From Granulicatella elegans ATCC 700633 (GTDB lineage: Bacteria > Bacillota > Bacilli > Lactobacillales > Aerococcaceae), in NCBI RefSeq assembly GCF_000162475.2, contig NZ_KI391971.1:1136911-1200910 (forward strand): a stretch of 64,000 bases of DNA, written 5' to 3'. The notes under the pieces are model-generated. The model was not told where the DNA came from. It made no database searches and was given only the letters and a program-made list of their open reading frames with translations. Shown one piece after another: positions 29,282 through 38,392 of this stretch (position 1 is its first letter; each line of letters opens with the position of its first letter). The position numbers and the translations under genes were made by a program.

Positions 29282-30163
29282 TTATAATTGATTATCTTTA
29301 ATAATTTTTTCAATCATTGCTTGTCTCATAAACATTCCATTTTTCATTTGTTCAAAAATAACTGATTTTGGTGCTTCTACTAATTCAGATGCAATTTCTA
29401 CATCTCGATTAACAGGAGCTGGGTGCATGACAATCGCTGTCTCTTTTAGCTTTTCATATCTTTGTGGTGTTAGTCCATATTGTTCATGGTATTCTTCTTT
29501 CGTTAAACCCATTTTTTCTGCATGTCTTTCATGTTGTACTCTTAATAGCATACATACATCTACTTCACCAATGACATCGTCAAAATCAACGACTTCTCCA
29601 AGAGTTTCATCTTTGTAAATATCCGGGCATACAAATCGAACTTTTGCTCCCAATCTTGTTAACATACGATAATTACTTTTAGCAACTCGAGAATTTTTAA
29701 TATCTCCAGCAATAATGATATTTAAATTTTCAAATGTTCCAAATTTTTCATACATCGTCATTAAATCTAATAAACATTGGCTAGGATGTTCTCCACTACC
29801 ATCTCCACCATTTAAAATCGGGATATTTAAATTTTTCAACTCTTCATAATAAGCATTTTGACTGTGACGAATCACTAATAGATTACAACCCAACATTTCT
29901 AAAGTTTTACAAGTATCGTATAATGTTTCACCTTTATTCACAGAAGAAGTTGCTACTTCAAAATTAATCACTTTTAATTTATGTTTATGCTCAGCAATCT
30001 CAAAACTATGTTTTGTACGAGTAGAATTTTCAAAAAACAGATTAGCAACATATAAGTCATCTCTAGATTCAACATGTTTTCCATTTTTTATTTCCAAACC
30101 TCGATGAATTAATTGGAAAACTTCCTCATTTGTTAAATCTCCCATTTTTACAATATTTTTCAT
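29282..30163 (-). CDS. pyrB: Aspartate carbamoyltransferase catalytic subunit
   Basis: A 293-residue ATCase. The carbamoyl-phosphate loop is [37 protein letters not shown] and [13 protein letters not shown] are the later active-site motifs. First gene of the operon, directly after a PyrR-type attenuator. No pyrR, pyrP or carAB gene is present in this window, so carbamoyl phosphate and the regulator must come from elsewhere. Confidence 0.95.
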   Translation of the reverse strand: MKNIVKMGDLTNEEVFQLIHRGLEIKNGKHVESRDDLYVANLFFENSTRTKHSFEIAEHKHKLKVINFEVATSSVNKGETLYDTCKTLEMLGCNLLVIRHSQNAYYEELKNLNIPILNGGDGSGEHPSQCLLDLMTMYEKFGTFENLNIIIAGDIKNSRVAKSNYRMLTRLGAKVRFVCPDIYKDETLGEVVDFDDVIGEVDVCMLLRVQHERHAEKMGLTKEEYHEQYGLTPQRYEKLKETAIVMHPAPVNRDVEIASELVEAPKSVIFEQMKNGMFMRQAMIEKIIKDNQL

Positions 30164-30181
30164 ACAACTTCCTCCTAATTA

Positions 30182-30317
30182 TAAAAAAATACCTTGTAAT
30201 CCATAGACTACAAGGTATGTTAAATTTAAGGTATTATTTGAATGGTGATGCAAAAACTCTATACTCAAATAAGCTTGTAACGTTAAATTCAATCCCTTGT
30301 TAGCCTCACTGGACTAT
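30182..30317 (-). promoter_or_regulatory. PyrR attenuator 2 (proximal to pyrB)
   Basis: On the minus strand GTCCAGTGAGGCTAACAAGG (about 30295-30314) matches the PyrR-binding anti-antiterminator consensus. Downstream ATACCTTGTA / TACAAGGTAT (30189-30218) plus a T-run is a terminator. ACAAGG and AATTTAA of the first part can pair with TTAAATT and CCTTGT before the terminator, giving the competing antiterminator. UMP-loaded PyrR would therefore cause termination before pyrB. Confidence 0.85.
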
Positions 30318-30358
30318 TTTAAAAAGATACTGCATTTATTACATTTTGTTACGAAACA

Positions 30359-30388
30359 TTACTCACTAGTAAAATCTTTTTGCGACAT
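30359..30388 (-). other. Possible nine-codon ORF between the two attenuators
   Basis: GAAAGGAATTG is followed by ATG and codes MSQKDFTSE then TAA. It could be a leader peptide, a scrap of a lost gene (pyrR or pyrP often sit between pyr attenuators) or chance. No family is recognisable. Confidence 0.2.
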
Positions 30389-30470
30389 CAATTCCTTTCG
30401 TTCGAATGCTTTTATTTCACAGACATCCAACAATTTAAAATGAGTTGCTCATCAAAAGAATACTGTTTTT

Positions 30471-30566
30471 TATAAAAAAATAGCCTACTTATGTAAGTAG
30501 GTTCAGCCATAAAAAAACATCGTTTTCTATCATTAAATCTTTGCTGACCTCTCTGGATCACATTAA
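30471..30566 (-). promoter_or_regulatory. PyrR attenuator 1 (promoter-proximal)
   Basis: The minus strand ATCCAGAGAGGTCAGCAA (30541-30558) is a near-perfect PyrR-binding site. The terminator is CCTACTTA / TAAGTAGG (30484-30501) followed by seven T. AGGTCAGC can pair with GCTGAACCT just before the terminator, forming the antiterminator. It lies a few tens of bases after the predicted transcription start. Confidence 0.88.
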
Positions 30567-30590
30567 AGATGAGTTATTCAAATTGTCAAC

Positions 30591-30619
30591 AGTATATATG
30601 AAAAATTCCTATTTGTCAA
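30591..30619 (-). promoter_or_regulatory. Promoter of the pyr operon
   Basis: Perfect -35 TTGACA (30614-30619), 17-base spacer, TATACT (30591-30596) on the minus strand. Transcription should start near 30584, just ahead of attenuator 1. Confidence 0.85.
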
Positions 30620-30654
30620 TGGCTAAATTTTATTTTTTGAGGTGACAAGAGAAA

Positions 30655-30726
30655 ATTTAGATGTAGCATTGGAGTAGGTCAGTTTTGCTGGCTACTGGCA
30701 TCCTATGCTACATCAGAAAAAGTCTC
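30655..30726 (-). repeat. Structured repeat element, copy B
   Basis: On the minus strand GAGACTTTTTCTGATGTAGC leads into a long stem-loop. GATGTAGCAT pairs with ATGCTACATC (30661-30669 with 30705-30713), with nested AGTAG/CTACT and CAG/CTG pairs inside. It shares its first 35 bases, 29 identical by my alignment, with copy A. No protein frame or known riboswitch is recognised. Confidence 0.55.
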
Positions 30727-30769
30727 CTTGCTAACGGACTCTCGTAAAATCACGTCAAATTAAAAAGAC

Positions 30770-30846
30770 TTTTCGTCGTAGCAATCAAACATGAGATTCG
30801 CCATGCGAAGCTGCTGCCGTCCCTTGCTACATCAGATAAAGTCTTA
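30770..30846 (-). repeat. Structured repeat element, copy A (also terminator-like)
   Basis: The minus strand AAGACTTT...GTAGCAA pairs with TTGCTAC...AAAGTCTT, with an internal TTCGC/GCGAA hairpin, and ends in five T. It begins just after the rhodanese gene stop and can act as its terminator. It is related to copy B about 120 bp further on. Confidence 0.55.
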
Positions 30847-30854
30847 ATTTAATA

Positions 30855-31235
30855 CTAATACCCTTTTTTGACCTTCCCATTCCAAGCATCATATCCATTT
30901 TTCAAAATGAAAATATTAGAATAACCTTTGCGTTTTAAACGATACGCTGCTCTTCCTGAAATCGTCATCCCTTGCTCATATAAATAAATCGGTTGATCTT
31001 TTCTTAATTCAAACATACGATCTTTAAATTGAGAATAAGGAATATTTCTAGCACCTAAAATATGCCCCGCTCTAAACTCATCCTTTTCACGCAAATCAAT
31101 TAATTGACCATGACGTAAGTCTTTACTAAATTCCGTTGCATCTAAAGTTTCTGCTGCACTACGACGCATCCAAAATAATACCGCAATATACGCAACATAT
31201 ACTGCTAAAATAGTCCAAACAATCCAAAATAACAT
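30855..31235 (-). CDS. Membrane-anchored rhodanese-like protein without catalytic cysteine
   Basis: A 126-residue protein with an N-terminal membrane helix (about 2-22) and a rhodanese domain (LIDLREKDEFRAGHILGARN). In the active loop YLYEQGMTISGRAA the normal Cys (usual pattern C-x-x-G) is Glu, so sulfur transfer is unlikely; a binding or regulatory role is more probable. It follows glucokinase by 18 bases, similar to the yqgP-glcK neighbourhood in bacilli, where a YqgL/YqhL-type rhodanese is often nearby. Confidence 0.85.
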   Translation of the reverse strand: MLFWIVWTILAVYVAYIAVLFWMRRSAAETLDATEFSKDLRHGQLIDLREKDEFRAGHILGARNIPYSQFKDRMFELRKDQPIYLYEQGMTISGRAAYRLKRKGYSNIFILKNGYDAWNGKVKKGY

Positions 31236-31253
31236 ACACGATTACCTCTCTAA

Positions 31254-32222
31254 TTATGATTTACCAATTAATACTAATGAAGCAGCTCCGATAACACCAG
31301 CATCATTTCCTAATTCAGCTAATGCTAAAACTGTTGAATCTTTAATTGGTGGGAAAACATTCTTCTCAAACTCTTCACGGACACCTTTTAATAAAAATTC
31401 TCCAGCAGCACTAACTCCACCACCAATGACAATTCTTGATGGATTTAAAATGTTTGCAATATGAGAACATGCTACACCTAAATATTCTGAAAAATGACGA
31501 ATTACGATTAACGCCAACGTATCATTCTCTTTTGCTAAATCAAAAACATCTTTAGCAGTGACTTGTTGTCCATCATCAATTTTCGCTTTCAATTCAGAAT
31601 CTCCAGCATATTTTTCTGCATAACGGCGAGTTAAATTCACAATTCCTGTTGCACTTGCTACAGTTTCTAAACACCCTTTTTTACCACATGTACAAGAGAT
31701 TGGTTCTTCAAAATCAACTGCAATATGTCCTAGTTCGCCACCAGCACCACTAAATCCATGGATTAATTGGTTACCGGCAATGACTCCACCACCAACACCT
31801 GTTCCTAGTGTTACAAAAACAACATCTGGTTCATTATTTCCAGCACCAACCCATTTTTCACCTAGAGCAGCGACATTGGCATCATTATCAATATAAAATG
31901 ATAAGCCTAATTCTGATTCAATTTGTTGTTTAATTGGTTGTAATGTTTTCCAGTTTAAATTATATGCACCAATAACAGTTCCTTCTTGGCGATTCACTAC
32001 ACCGGGAGAACCCATTCCAATTCCTAAAAAGTCATCTTTTGTTAAGCCTAATAGCGTTAGTTTATGTTTAATCGATTGAATAATATCTGGAACAATATGG
32101 CTTCCTTCATCTAAAATATTTGTTGGAATAGACCATTTTTCTTGAATTTCACCATTTTGCGTTAAAATAGCAAATTTAATTGAGGTTCCTCCTAAATCAA
32201 TCCCGATAATTTTTTTATTCAT
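31254..32222 (-). CDS. glcK: ROK-family glucokinase
   Basis: A 322-residue ROK kinase. The ATP loop is IGIDLGGTSIKFAIL, the catalytic Asp is in YIDNDANVAALGE, and the zinc motif is CTCGKKGCLE. It phosphorylates cytoplasmic glucose from non-PTS uptake or oligosaccharide breakdown. A longer frame from 32249 is rejected because GAGGTGA stands 5 bases before the ATG at 32222. It lies in the conserved fthC-rhomboid-glcK order known from Bacillus (yqgN-yqgP-glcK), here without yqgQ. Confidence 0.93.
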   Translation of the reverse strand: MNKKIIGIDLGGTSIKFAILTQNGEIQEKWSIPTNILDEGSHIVPDIIQSIKHKLTLLGLTKDDFLGIGMGSPGVVNRQEGTVIGAYNLNWKTLQPIKQQIESELGLSFYIDNDANVAALGEKWVGAGNNEPDVVFVTLGTGVGGGVIAGNQLIHGFSGAGGELGHIAVDFEEPISCTCGKKGCLETVASATGIVNLTRRYAEKYAGDSELKAKIDDGQQVTAKDVFDLAKENDTLALIVIRHFSEYLGVACSHIANILNPSRIVIGGGVSAAGEFLLKGVREEFEKNVFPPIKDSTVLALAELGNDAGVIGAASLVLIGKS

Positions 32223-32282
32223 ATTCTTCACCTCATAAAACGTATTCATTTTATTTATAGTATATCAGTTAGTATACAGTTT

Positions 32283-32990
32283 TCATAGCATTTCTTTTCC
32301 TATTTCAATACCGATTTTAAACAATAAAATTGCAATTAGAATGTAAATAATCGCAAATAGTACTCTTTCATACATTTTAGTCACTCGGTCTCCTCTAAAT
32401 GAAACAACTGATGCTATAACATAACCTCCTACTAATCCACCAAGATGACCCCAAAGATCTATAGTACTTGAAAATAAGCTTGTTATTAAATTCATCACTA
32501 ATAATGCCATATATTGCATTCCTAATTCTTTAAAGGCATAAATATAACGATGTCTTGTTGATAAATAGAGCATCAGTCCAAATAAACCAAACAATGAAGT
32601 ACTTGCCCCCGCTGATATATGCTGAGCGTTAAAAGCAAAACTGGCAAGATTTCCCATAATACCACTTAATAAGTAAATGACTAAAAATCTTCCATGACCA
32701 ACAATACTTTCTAATTGATTTCCAAAGAAATAAAGAAATAAACTATTCATCGCAAAATGCTCAAGACCAATATGTAAAAATATCGGTGTGATAAAACGCC
32801 AATATTCATGAAATATAATAATAAATGCATTAGCTCTTGCTCCATAATAAACTAAAATTCCTGGATTCGTTGAACCACCCTTTAATGTCATAATAATAAA
32901 CATGATAATTTGTATGAGTAAAAATAAATTAGAAAACGTTAAATTTTGTAAAATCGTTCTTTTATATCTCTCTTTTTTCCAATAATTCAT
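32283..32990 (-). CDS. Rhomboid-family intramembrane serine protease
   Basis: A 235-residue protein with about seven membrane helices. The catalytic Ser is in GASTSLFGLFG and the His in LWGHLGGLVGGY; the HIGLEHFAMNSLFLYFFG segment is the usual loop/helix 2 region. Rhomboids cut membrane proteins inside the bilayer. This is the counterpart of Bacillus YqgP, but has no C-terminal TPR. It overlaps the fthC gene by 29 bases. Confidence 0.9.
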   Translation of the reverse strand: MNYWKKERYKRTILQNLTFSNLFLLIQIIMFIIMTLKGGSTNPGILVYYGARANAFIIIFHEYWRFITPIFLHIGLEHFAMNSLFLYFFGNQLESIVGHGRFLVIYLLSGIMGNLASFAFNAQHISAGASTSLFGLFGLMLYLSTRHRYIYAFKELGMQYMALLVMNLITSLFSSTIDLWGHLGGLVGGYVIASVVSFRGDRVTKMYERVLFAIIYILIAILLFKIGIEIGKEML

Positions 32991-33561
32991 TTGAATGAAT
33001 CACTCCTTCTTTTGTAATAAGAATTTGAACCGTTTGATCAAATACTTCCACATTCCAAATAGCTTCATCATAAACTTGTTCCTGATAAGCTAAACTAATG
33101 GTAGAAAAGTTCTGTTGTTCTATGAAACGATCATAATAACCTCCACCAAATCCTAATCGTTCTCCTTTTTTAGAATAAGCCAATCCTGGAACAATGACTA
33201 AATCAATTTGCTCTTCATCCACCCAAATTGGTTGAATAGGCTCTTCTACTCCAAAGGAATTCTTTTGAAATTCAGTCTTTTCATCCCAAAATGCAAATTT
33301 CATTTGTCGATGTGGTAAAGTTACAGGAACTACAATTCTCTTATTCATTTTTCGAGCTAACTTTACAACTTTTTCCAATGAAAACTCGATAGGCATTGAC
33401 TTCGTTAATGCAATAATTTTTGCTTTTTTCCATTCAGGAAGATGTCGTAAATAGTTTAATACCAATTCTTCTTGAGAGTTTCTTTTTTCTGCAGATAAGC
33501 GCAACAAATTTTCTTTTGCAATTTTTCTAGCATCTACTTTATCCATTTTTACTATTTCCAT
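32962..33561 (-). CDS. fthC: 5-formyltetrahydrofolate cyclo-ligase
   Basis: A 199-residue enzyme (MTHFS family). RKIAKENLLRLSAEKRNSQE is the N-terminal basic ATP region; VPGLAYSKKGERLGFGGGYY is the C-terminal signature. It converts 5-formyl-THF to 5,10-methenyl-THF with ATP. Its ATG overlaps the stop codon of the histidine-kinase gene by one base, so the two are probably co-transcribed. Confidence 0.93.
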   Translation of the reverse strand: MEIVKMDKVDARKIAKENLLRLSAEKRNSQEELVLNYLRHLPEWKKAKIIALTKSMPIEFSLEKVVKLARKMNKRIVVPVTLPHRQMKFAFWDEKTEFQKNSFGVEEPIQPIWVDEEQIDLVIVPGLAYSKKGERLGFGGGYYDRFIEQQNFSTISLAYQEQVYDEAIWNVEVFDQTVQILITKEGVIHSNELLEKREI

Positions 33562-35021
33562 TATTTTTTACCTTTATCTTTCTTCGTCAAAGGTAAAGTA
33601 ATTTTAAAAATAGAGCCATGATTTAATAAAGTTGTGACAGAAATTTCTCCGTCATAACTTTCTATTAATTCCTTAGCAATAGATAATCCTAAACCATTAC
33701 CGCCTCTTTCTCTCGAACGAGCTTTATCGACACGATAAAATCTTGAGAAAACTTTTTTACGATCTTCCTCCGTCATTCCCATTCCAAAATCTTGAACAGC
33801 AATTTCTACATGCTCTTCACCTTTTGATAAACTTAAAATAATTTCTTTTCGATCAAGAGAATATTTCACAGCATTATCCATTAAAATAATGACTACTTGT
33901 TCTAAATGATTTAAATAAATAGGAATCCATAAATCACGCTTTAAATCATCATCAAATGTAAATGTAAATTCAGGATATAGCACTCTAAAATTATGCACCA
34001 CTTGCTTGGCAACTTCAGTAACATTCGTTGTAGCATCTTTATATTGTTCTTTCACTTGAGGTGCACGAGATAAATCAAGCATTTCTTGTACTAATGTTTT
34101 CATTCTTTGTAACTCTACTAGTGAAGCTTGTAAAGATTCTTCTAAAACCTCTGGATCGTCTTTCCCCCATCGATTTAAAAGTTTTAAATGTCCTTCTACA
34201 ATCGCTACAGGTGTTCTTAACTCATGAGAAACATCTTCAACGAAATGTTTTTGCTGTTCAATATAAAAACTAATCTTATCTAATAATTCATTAAAATGTT
34301 CAGAAACAATTGCAAATTCATCGTTCTTTTCTGAAACTTTGATTCGTTTCGTTGAAATATTTTCTTCACTAATAGATGAAATGATTTCTTGAATTTTTTT
34401 AATCGGTTTTGTCATTTGATTCGATAGTAAGTATCCTAAAACTATCGCAATAATTGCTGAAATAAAAAGAATCGACAGAACTAACTGATTTAACTCATCT
34501 TTTAGTTGTTTTAAATTATCTAATCGGTTTGTAATTGCTAAATACCCTATTAAAACTCTTGATTTGTTAGAAATGATAGGCATAGAAGTTTGAAAAATTG
34601 TTTGTCCATTTTTTAACTTCTTGACTTGATTCTTAGCTTCATTTCCAATAACTTCTCCATCATTCCAAGTTTGTGTTCTAAAGATCTCTTTTCGATTTGT
34701 TCCATAAACTTGTACATTGAACTGCTGATCATTAATATAAAATTTTTTTTGATAAACACTATCCTTATCTTTTTGATAACTATTATTTTGATTTAATGTA
34801 GCCACAATATTAGCTGAAGTAAGTGGAGCTTCGTATTCAGATAATTTTTCGCTTAATTGTTCTCTATATTTTTCCGTTAGAGCTATTTTTTGACTTTGAT
34901 AATATTGGAGTTCAAATCCTAAAAATCCAACAGTCACTAATGTTAATAGTAAAAAAATAGTGGTCGAAATAATCAACCACCATTTTTTTCCAACGGAAGT
35001 TTCTTCATGTTTTTCTTTCAT
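33561..35021 (-). CDS. Sensor histidine kinase (CovS/ArlS-like)
   Basis: A 486-residue class I kinase with membrane helices at about 15-38 and 180-203 framing an extracellular sensor of about 140 residues, then HAMP. The HisKA domain has FVEDVSHELRTPVAIVEGHL, the phospho-His site. The ATPase domain shows the N box (LMDNAVKY), DFGMGM and GGNGLGLSIAKELI. It pairs with the response-regulator gene immediately upstream. GGAGG five bases before the ATG at 35021 favours this start over 35033. Orthology to CovS or ArlS is likely; the signal is unknown. Confidence 0.9.
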   Translation of the reverse strand: MKEKHEETSVGKKWWLIISTTIFLLLTLVTVGFLGFELQYYQSQKIALTEKYREQLSEKLSEYEAPLTSANIVATLNQNNSYQKDKDSVYQKKFYINDQQFNVQVYGTNRKEIFRTQTWNDGEVIGNEAKNQVKKLKNGQTIFQTSMPIISNKSRVLIGYLAITNRLDNLKQLKDELNQLVLSILFISAIIAIVLGYLLSNQMTKPIKKIQEIISSISEENISTKRIKVSEKNDEFAIVSEHFNELLDKISFYIEQQKHFVEDVSHELRTPVAIVEGHLKLLNRWGKDDPEVLEESLQASLVELQRMKTLVQEMLDLSRAPQVKEQYKDATTNVTEVAKQVVHNFRVLYPEFTFTFDDDLKRDLWIPIYLNHLEQVVIILMDNAVKYSLDRKEIILSLSKGEEHVEIAVQDFGMGMTEEDRKKVFSRFYRVDKARSRERGGNGLGLSIAKELIESYDGEISVTTLLNHGSIFKITLPLTKKDKGKK

Positions 35022-35043
35022 GATATCCTCCATTTAGACTTGA

Positions 35044-35739
35044 TTAACGACGCATTACATAACCTGTTCCACGAACCGTTTGAATGTAACTTTCACGTCC
35101 TGGAATATCAATTTTATTTCTTAAATAACGAATATATACATCAATAACATTTGTTTCAACTTCCATCTTATATCCCCATACTTGGTTTAATAAAACTTCT
35201 CGAGAAAGAACAACATTAATATTTTCCATCAACATTAATAGTAATTCATACTCTCTCTTCGTTAAATCAATTAATTCACCATTACGACGCACTGTGCGAT
35301 TTTCTTTTTCAATGACTAAATCTCGATATTCTAAAATCGTTTGCTTTTGTACTCTTGCTTCTTCTTCGATACTTAATCGTCTAAATAACGCACGAATTCT
35401 CGCTAAGATTTCCTCGATTTCAAACGGTTTGACAACATAGTCATCTGCTCCTTGATCTAATCCTGTTACTCGATCCATTACAGAATCTCTAGCTGTCATA
35501 ATAATAATTGGTGTTTTCTTAACTTGACGTAATCGGCGGACTACTTCTAATCCATTTAATTCTGGTAACATTAAATCTAATAAAATAACATCCCAATCTT
35601 CATCTGTTGCTGCTTGTAAACCACTTCGTCCATCAAAACAAATTTTGGTTTCATATCCTTCATGTTGTAATTCTAATTCTACAAATCGTGCTAAATTTTT
35701 TTCGTCTTCAATAATTAAGATTCTTTGATTCATTGACAT
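35044..35739 (-). CDS. OmpR-family response regulator (CovR/ArlR-like)
   Basis: A 231-residue regulator. The receiver has the acidic pair in IIEDEKNLARF, the phospho-Asp in VILLDLMLPELNGLEVVRRL, and the MTARD and KPF switch residues. The winged-helix DNA-binding part includes LTKREYELLLMLMENIN and VDVYIRYLRNKI. The family controls capsule and surface genes in streptococci and staphylococci. No other target is obvious in the window. Confidence 0.92.
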   Translation of the reverse strand: MSMNQRILIIEDEKNLARFVELELQHEGYETKICFDGRSGLQAATDEDWDVILLDLMLPELNGLEVVRRLRQVKKTPIIIMTARDSVMDRVTGLDQGADDYVVKPFEIEEILARIRALFRRLSIEEEARVQKQTILEYRDLVIEKENRTVRRNGELIDLTKREYELLLMLMENINVVLSREVLLNQVWGYKMEVETNVIDVYIRYLRNKIDIPGRESYIQTVRGTGYVMRR

Positions 35740-35910
35740 GGATACACCTCACCCTAATATTTTATAACATTCATTGTTATCATAACACATTCTTTGGTTT
35801 CATTATAGCCCTTCCAATAAAAAAACACCATCTTAACGAATTTCTTAAATTTTTAACCGAAGTAAATAGTAAAATTAGTTTAAAGTATTGAATCATACAA
35901 ATTTTTCATA

Positions 35911-35945
35911 AAAAAAGGAGAATGAGCTATTCAACTTCATTCTCC
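35911..35945 (-). terminator. Terminator of recA
   Basis: GGAGAATGA / TCATTCTCC stem (35917-35925 with 35937-35945) and a run of six T on the minus strand. Confidence 0.9.
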
Positions 35946-35954
35946 CTTCTATGA

Positions 35955-37010
35955 CTATTCTTCATCTAATAAATTTGTTTGACCTAAATCTTCAACTTCT
36001 TGAGAAATAACTTCTCCACCAATATTATAGTGAGCGCGAATTTTTTGTGTTAAAACATCAACAATTTCAGGATGTTCCGTTAAGTATTTCTTCGCATTTT
36101 CACGGCCTTGTCCAATCTTTTCATCATTATATGCATACCAAGCACCGCTCTTCTTCACTAAATCTAAATCAGAAGCCATATCTAAAATTTCTCCAATTTG
36201 AGAAATTCCTTCTCCATACATAATATCCACTTCAGCTGTTTTAAATGGTGGCGCAACTTTATTTTTCACTACTTTAATTTTAGTATGATTTCCTAAAATT
36301 TCTGCTCCATTTTTAATTTGATCACTACGACGAACATCTAAACGAATACTTGCATAGAATTTTAATGCACGACCACCAGGTGTTGTTTCTGGATTACCGA
36401 ACATAATTCCAACTTTTTCACGTAATTGGTTAATAAAGATTGCAATTGTTTTCGTACGGTTAATTGTACCTGATAATTTACGAAGTGCTTGAGACATTAA
36501 ACGAGCTTGAAGCCCCACATGAGATTGTCCCATATCTCCTTCAATTTCTGCACGTGGTACTAATGCAGCTACTGAGTCGACAATTACGATATCAACTGCA
36601 CCTGAAGCCACTAATGCATCTGCAATTCCTAATCCTTGTTCACCAGTATCTGGTTGAGATAATAATAATTCTTCAATATTAACTCCTAATGCTCTTGCAT
36701 ATTCTGGATCTAAAGCATGCTCCGCATCAATAAATGCTGCTACTCCACCACGTTTTTGTACTTCCGCTACCGCATGTAAAGCAACTGTTGTTTTACCACT
36801 TGATTCAGGACCAAAAATTTCAATAATTCTTCCTTTAGGGTATCCACCTGCTCCTAATGCAATATCTAGTGCTAATGAACCTGAAGAAACAGTCTGAACT
36901 TGCGAATCAGCTTTTTCTCCTAATTTCATTACTGCACCTTTACCATAACTTTTTTCAATTTTTTTCAATGCATCATCTAATGCACGTTGACGATTTTCTT
37001 GATCTGCCAT
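35955..37010 (-). CDS. recA: Recombinase RecA
   Basis: A 351-residue RecA. The Walker A is [14 protein letters not shown], Walker B is [12 protein letters not shown], and L2 includes [20 protein letters not shown]. It drives homologous recombination, transformation and the SOS response. Downstream of cinA and behind a LexA-like box. GGAGG precedes the ATG. Confidence 0.98.
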   Translation of the reverse strand: MADQENRQRALDDALKKIEKSYGKGAVMKLGEKADSQVQTVSSGSLALDIALGAGGYPKGRIIEIFGPESSGKTTVALHAVAEVQKRGGVAAFIDAEHALDPEYARALGVNIEELLLSQPDTGEQGLGIADALVASGAVDIVIVDSVAALVPRAEIEGDMGQSHVGLQARLMSQALRKLSGTINRTKTIAIFINQLREKVGIMFGNPETTPGGRALKFYASIRLDVRRSDQIKNGAEILGNHTKIKVVKNKVAPPFKTAEVDIMYGEGISQIGEILDMASDLDLVKKSGAWYAYNDEKIGQGRENAKKYLTEHPEIVDVLTQKIRAHYNIGGEVISQEVEDLGQTNLLDEE

Positions 37011-37078
37011 GTTAAACCTCCATGTCCTCTTAATTCATCCTTATCATACACTATACTTCATACTGAAAGCAAGAAAAA

Positions 37079-37092
37079 CGAACATTTGTTCT
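37079..37092. promoter_or_regulatory. LexA-type SOS box in front of recA
   Basis: CGAACATTTGTTCT matches the Gram-positive LexA/DinR consensus (CGAAC, four bases, GTTCG/T) with near-perfect symmetry. It lies about 70 bases before the recA ATG, immediately upstream of a possible TTGCTT-N18-TATGAT promoter, and just after the cinA reading frame. Confidence 0.7.
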
Positions 37093-37093
37093 G

Positions 37094-38335
37094 TTATTTT
37101 TTTAATAAATATTTTCTTAGCTCATTAAGTCCATATTGAACCGTATATTCTCTGTTACCATTACGATTTCTTGCTAAATGTAATTCTATTGTTTTCGTTT
37201 CTACCCCATCTGCTAATGAAACAAATACAGTTCCTACTTCTTTTCCTTCCATTGGTGATGGACCCGCTATTCCTGTAAAGGAAATTCCAAGATCACTACC
37301 AAATATTGTTCGTACATTTTCTGCCATTGCTTCGGCACACTCAGCACTGACCATTCCATATTTTTCTAATATTTCTTGAGAAACTTGTAATTGATTTTTC
37401 TTTATAGATTCTTGATAAGCAACACAAGAACCAAGTACATATTGTGAACTTCCTTCAACAGAAATTAATGTAGAAGAAAAAAGTCCTCCTGTTAAACTTT
37501 CTGCAGAAGCAATACTTAATCCACTATTTTTTAATAATTCACTTGTAATGGATAATAGTGTTTCATATTCTCCATGTCCATAAAAATATTCACGTTCAAC
37601 GGACAATATTTTTTCTTCTAATTCATCTAATAACTGTTCACACTCTTCTTTTGTATCTCCATTTGCTGTTAATCGAAGAACAACTTCATACATTCCTGCG
37701 TATGGAGCAATTGTTGGATTCGTTTGTTCTTCAATTAATTGTTCTAAATCAGTGACTAATCTAGATTCTCCAATTCCAAAAAAACGTAAATATCTAGATA
37801 CAAAAGTGCCTTCATTCGACACTTTTTCTTTTAAATATGGAATCGCCTCTTTTTCAAGCATCATTTTTAATTCACTTGGTGGACCTGGTAAAACAATAAA
37901 AATAGTTGAATCCGTTTCTACTGCTCCACCAATCGCTAACCCATTATGATTTTTAAAAACTGTTTCACCTTCAAAAGCCAATGCTTGAAGTCGGTTATTA
38001 GGGCTCATTGGACGATGAGATTGTTGATGGAAACGAATTATTTTATCCATTGCTTCTTCATCTTCTACTAATTCTCTTTGAACAAATTTCGCTAAAACTT
38101 GTTTTGTAATATCATCGGTTGTAGGGCCTAATCCGCCACTTAAAATAATTAAATCACTACGACTACTAGCTAGTTGAATACTTTCAAACATTCTTTCTGG
38201 ATTATCTCCAACAGTTTGTTGGTAATAAGTTGGAATAGACAACTTTGCTAATTCTCTAGCAATAGTTGCACTATTTGTGTTAATCACTTGTCCCATTAAT
38301 AATTCTGTACCGACTGTAATAATTTCTGCTTTCAT
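37094..38335 (-). CDS. cinA: Competence/damage-inducible protein CinA
   Basis: A 413-residue two-domain protein. The N-terminal MoCF-binding-type domain (about 1-170) has VGTELLMGQVINTNSATIAR and ILSGGLGPTTDDITK. The C-terminal NMN amidohydrolase domain (about 255-410) has SIASAESLTGGLFSSTLI and FTGIAGP. In transformable streptococci it is co-expressed with recA and helps bring it to the membrane. Here too it precedes recA. Confidence 0.95.
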   Translation of the reverse strand: MKAEIITVGTELLMGQVINTNSATIARELAKLSIPTYYQQTVGDNPERMFESIQLASSRSDLIILSGGLGPTTDDITKQVLAKFVQRELVEDEEAMDKIIRFHQQSHRPMSPNNRLQALAFEGETVFKNHNGLAIGGAVETDSTIFIVLPGPPSELKMMLEKEAIPYLKEKVSNEGTFVSRYLRFFGIGESRLVTDLEQLIEEQTNPTIAPYAGMYEVVLRLTANGDTKEECEQLLDELEEKILSVEREYFYGHGEYETLLSITSELLKNSGLSIASAESLTGGLFSSTLISVEGSSQYVLGSCVAYQESIKKNQLQVSQEILEKYGMVSAECAEAMAENVRTIFGSDLGISFTGIAGPSPMEGKEVGTVFVSLADGVETKTIELHLARNRNGNREYTVQYGLNELRKYLLKK

Positions 38336-38361
38336 ACTTTCTACTCCTCATTTATAAAAAA

Positions 38362-38386
38362 CAAAAGGCTGGGTAAATCCCAGCCT
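38362..38386 (-). terminator. Terminator after pgsA
   Basis: AGGCTGGG / CCCAGCCT stem with a TTTTGTTTTTT run on the minus strand, between pgsA and cinA. Confidence 0.8.
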
Positions 38387-38392
38387 CCACCA

